From contig CP136064.1 of assembly GCA_032622095.1 (NCBI GenBank), forward strand, positions 128,517,605-128,581,604: a DNA stretch of 64,000 bases. Reading direction: 5' to 3'. Below are positions 60,360 to 64,000 of this stretch, piece by piece. The notes beneath the pieces were generated by a model. The model worked only from the letters and a program-made list of their open reading frames with translations. It did not search any database and was not told the origin of the DNA. The stretch comes from Siphonodentalium dalli. Lineage: Eukaryota; Mollusca; Scaphopoda; Gadilida; Siphonodentaliidae. The stretch's first letter is position 1, and every line of letters begins with the position of its first letter. Both the position numbers and the translations under genes were made by a program.

Positions 60360-63300
60360 TTTTAACTCGCGAACCGGACACTTAAGTGATGACATCCCTG
60401 TCCCGCGTGAACCATTGGTTGATAGAGTTACTGCGCTTGGGTTGTGTTGTGATGAGAGATACTCGCATGATCGAACGGTCAATTCATGCGGTCGAAAATT
60501 TATATGTTTTTGCAAGCAAAATGGACTGCGAATTATGAATGGTCGAATTGGAAGGGACAAGTTTGCTGGCAAGGTAACATCTAAGGGCGTCAGTTTGATT
60601 GATTATTTTATTTCTTCAATTGACTTATTTGTATATGCATGTGATCTTTATGTTTTACCGTTTGAACCCCTGTTTTCAGATTCTCACTCTGGCGTAGAAT
60701 TAATATTGAAATGTCCAGTAGATAAGACTGTTAAAATAACTACGTCAAATAAAACAAATAGATTTAAAGCAGGTGTAGAACCTGAATTTAAGCTTTAGTC
60801 AGAGTCACAGAGCACACAGTACATACAATGTATCGATAATACTCAATTTCTTGAATTAAAGAACCAACTTGATTTGTATAGCAACTCACCTGATGAGTAT
60901 GCTAGAGACTCAAATAATATAATCGCTAAGAACATACAAATTCTTTTTCATTCAGCATGCCGGAAATGCTTTGGTAAAAACGTACTTCAAATATGCAGAA
61001 AAACGATGAACCCTGATTTAACTCAGAGTGTAGACGAGCAAGGGCGAAGTACCATAAGATAAAGAACAATTATCTTAAGAATCCAACCAATACGAATTTG
61101 GAGGAAATGCGACACACCAGTCGAGAATACAAGAAAACTATTCAAATAGTACTAAGAACTATAAGAAAATGTGTGCACAACGATTAAAAAACAGCAGGGA
61201 ATCTGAGTATTATCTGACCCAAAGGAGTACTGGAGATTGTTGAAAACAGGAGTTCAAACAAAAGTTCAAACAAAAGTAGATAGTGAAAATATGTATACTT
61301 TCTTGAAAAATAATAATCTTGAATCAAGTGATGATTTCATATTAACAGATAATATGCGGAATCAAGAAAATGACGACTTAGATAAACCCATTTCTGAAAA
61401 TGACATCTTAAATGCAATCCATATGCTAAGAAATGGCAAGAGTTGTGGATCAGATAACATAAAAAATGAACACATCAAAGCAACTATAAATATAATGCTC
61501 CCTTTATATGTGAAATGGTTTAACCTCATTTTTGATACAGGAAACATACCAGATGAATGGCTGATAGGAATGGTAGTTCCCGTCTACAAGAATAAAGGTG
61601 ACCCAACCATGCCTGAAAATTATCGACCCATAACGGTTATGAGTTGTCTTGGGAAAGATTTTACAAAAATTCTGAATAGTAGAATGAGCAGATACGCAGA
61701 ATCCAAAGACCTTATAGACAAGAATCAAGCAGGTTTTCGAAAGGGTTTCTCTACATCTGACCACATAATGACACTTCACTTGTTATCAAGCATATATAAG
61801 CACCTCAATCATAAACTGTATTGCACATTCGTCGATTTTAAACAAGCCTTCGACAAGGTATGGAGACCAGGACTTTGGTATAAATTGATTTCCGCGGAAA
61901 TAACGGGCAAATGTTTTAGGTTAATTGAAAATATGTATAGCCGAGTCAAATCCCTGGTTAAAATCGATGGATGTCTCTCAGATACATACACGTGTACTTC
62001 TGGTGTGTTGCAGGAGAAAATGTTTCTTCTTTCCTATTTTCTCTCTACCTCAACGATCTACCACAATTTGTGATGACAAATTCCGCACAAGGACTTGGTC
62101 TGATAGAAAATATGATTGAAGATGAGTTAGGTATCTATATTAAATTGCTTGTGCTTCTATATGCTGATGATACGGTTATATTTACCGATTCTATTTACGA
62201 AACTTTAAATATTTTTCAGATTATTGTTCATTTTGAAAACTTACTGTTAATATAACAAATACAAAAATGATGGTACTTGGCTCTGGGCGCAAGCCAAAAA
62301 CTCGCGATCGTCTTTCCCTAAATGGTAATCTCATAGAAGCTGTAAATGAATATACATATCTGGGAATACCTTTAACGAAGGCGAACAATTTTAGTAAAGC
62401 TCGAAAACACATACTTGCTAAAGCAACTGGTGCCATGTATAGCTTGATTTATAAATCACGGGAAATGAATATCCCAATTGCACAACAGATTGACCTGTTT
62501 GGGAAGGTAAAACCGATTCTATTGTATGGCTGTGAAATATGGGGCTATCAAAATAGTCAGGATATCGAGAAACTCCAATTGAGATTGTTGAAATACGTTT
62601 TAAATTTAAAACCGAGTACACCATATGTTATGGTATATGGTGAAACTGGAATTTATCCACTTAGAATAGACATATATGTTCGTATGATATCATACTGGGT
62701 GAGTGTTATCAATTCCGGAAGTGCGAAAATTAATGCTATTCTTTATAGTCCATTACTACAGCTGTATAAGACGAACCAGTATATGCACCCATGGCTGAAT
62801 CATGTTGAAAATATTTTAGATAACACTTATTTATACTATATATGGACAATACAAGGTATTTTGCAACTTGACCCCACATGGGTCAAAGAATCTGTTAAAA
62901 AAGCACTGACTGAGCAATATGTAATTGATTGGCGACAAAATATAAATACTATGAAGAAATGTTCACCTTATCGGCATATTAAGCACAAGTTCAATATTGA
63001 AACTAATTTAAATCATGTATGCAGAAAAGATGCAATATCTATTGTTCGCTTTCGGTGTCGAAACCACCGCCTCCCGATTGAAACAGGTTCATGGGGGAAA
63101 ACAACAGACCCTGGATCCAGTTATTACTGTACTAATACATGCAATGTAGCGGCAACTGGGGATGAATATCATTATATGTTTGAATTGTATGAGAACGGAA
63201 TCACTAAGGTGATGTTTCTTACCTTTATCCCTTACTCAGTCACCAAATTTATACAATCTGGGGCAAATAATAAATACAAAAAATGCTGTACAACTTCACA

Positions 63301-63424
63301 AATTATGAGAATTTATACGAGCCCTAACTACACTGCTTGGTTGACCGCTCACCCACCCACCCCCATCCAATTCACAACTGTTTACTGGATAATTCATGCA
63401 TGTATCACAACGCCAGTTCCTTGA
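60360..63424 (+). pseudogene. Decayed non-LTR retrotransposon (APE-type LINE)
   Basis: The 5' end is truncated inside the endonuclease: 60415-60798 has GRKFICFCKQNGLRIMNGRI, SLIDYFISS and SDSHSGVEL. Reverse transcriptase is at 61237-62073 (KNKGDPTMPENYRPITVMSC, QAGFRKGFSTSDH, FVDFKQAFDKVW), shifts frame near 62010-62030 (GENVSSFLFSLYLNDLP), then LLVLLYADDTVIF, and shifts again near 62215-62260. The C-terminal domain is at 62267-63424 (NEYTYLGIPL, KPILLYGCEIWGY), ending in a zinc-binding-like region (RFRCRNHRLPIETGSWG, YYCTNTCNVAATGDEYHYMF). There the expected final Cys is replaced (FEL). Two frameshifts plus in-frame stops between 60800 and 61236 show it is dead. Fossil fragments of the same family lie at 40895-42735. 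Confidence 0.88.
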
Positions 63425-63455
63425 TTCAAGATTATTAATATTTTGACCTCTTATG

Positions 63456-63479
63456 TCACACATATATATATATATATAT
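63456..63479. repeat. TA microsatellite
   Basis: An alternating TA run just after the LINE 3' region. Confidence 0.85.
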
Positions 63480-63567
63480 GTGTTTATATGAGCGTATAAA
63501 ATATTTAGATTTTAAAATCATTTTGTGATATCATAAAATATTATACATTTATAACATTGTTTCGATG

Positions 63568-63666
63568 TTGACATGAGGATTTATCAACCCGATGAAGTTA
63601 ATATTCACCTCGGCCTGCAGCCTCGGTGAATATTAACTTCATCGGGTTGATAAATCCTCTTGTTAT
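63568..63666. repeat. Hairpin repeat centred on CCTGCAG
   Basis: Arms GAGGATTTATCAACCCGATG and CGATGAAGTTAATATTCACC with near-perfect complements around GGCCTGCAGCC. Related sequences lie at 59335-59445 and about 60240-60290. 63667-64000 shows no recognisable gene; it has a CCAAT-type box (GATTGGCTGAG at 63692) and several CpGs, but no coding start that I can support. Confidence 0.75.
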
Positions 63667-64000
63667 CCTTCATCCCATTTGCCTCTCTTCTGATTGGCTG
63701 AGAGTGCGTCACATGGCGGGCGATAAATCACCATATTACCCTCGAGGGTAACATTGACTCAGTTATTGACCGCTCAGCTGTTACCAGCAAACATAGAACT
63801 ACGAAGAACTCACCACGCAGAGATTCTCTGACAGCTCTCTGATAATTTCGTAAAACACTGTTTTTATAAACCCCACTGTTTCATAACAACCGCGAACTGT
63901 GGTGTTTGCTAATTTGCATAATTGTGTGTTTTTTTATTTGCTATTAAAGCACGTTATGTATAAATGGTGTTATCACAGACACATATCTGTTATAAGGTGT

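Overview
The window reads as AT-rich nuclear DNA of an animal, most likely a mollusc (bivalve or gastropod) or another lophotrochozoan. Coding sequence is split into short exons with GT/AG borders and large introns. Almost everything else is nested transposable elements. These include hairpin-headed tandem-repeat elements of the type common in bivalve genomes (AGCTCA hairpin, then CCGTCCGTC, then 150-190 bp monomers), two lineages of non-LTR retrotransposon, a tRNA-derived SINE, and many non-autonomous cut-and-paste elements. The species assignment is inference; no database was searched.

Two host genes are visible. On the + strand, three exons (18055-18207, 20485-20647, 24247-24301) join in phase into the 3' part of a small single-domain rhodanese of the TSTD1/HSP67B2 type. 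The position of its catalytic cysteine is occupied by glycine. On the - strand, two exons (58571-58829 then 40411-40817) join in phase across a 17.8 kb intron into the C-terminal 221 residues of an unrecognised protein with two weak hemopexin-like blades. Both genes probably have 5' exons that I could not place.

Layout: 0-5 kb holds small foldbacks and a transposon (X1) inserted in another (Y). 5.25-11.34 kb is two back-to-back satellite-bearing elements with a ~161 bp monomer. 11.4-17.6 kb holds two more hairpin-headed families and small TTAA-flanked elements. 18-24.3 kb is the rhodanese gene, its introns filled with repeats. 25.7-38 kb holds further hairpin-headed elements, several near-perfect palindromes with 7-8 bp target duplications, and a mutator-like foldback. 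38.9-40.26 kb is X2, which carries two nested TTAA elements. 40.4-58.8 kb is the - strand gene, whose intron contains a fossil LINE, two abutting TTAA elements sharing one TTAA, a decayed - strand LINE, a 2.9 kb hAT-like foldback, and a nest in which a CTG-flanked element carries both a SINE and a TTAA element. 58.8-64 kb holds X3, hairpin repeats and a second decayed LINE.

The most unusual theme is non-autonomous elements built from subterminal arrays of short palindromes. In the X family each copy is homogenised on a different but still self-complementary CTTAAG-centred unit, and TTAA-targeting elements have inserted into those arrays. A second theme is a shared architecture across sequence-unrelated families: a 5' hairpin, then a CCGTCCGTC run, then monomers with a TTGGTATGTAGG-like core, then a tail that repeats half of the hairpin stem.
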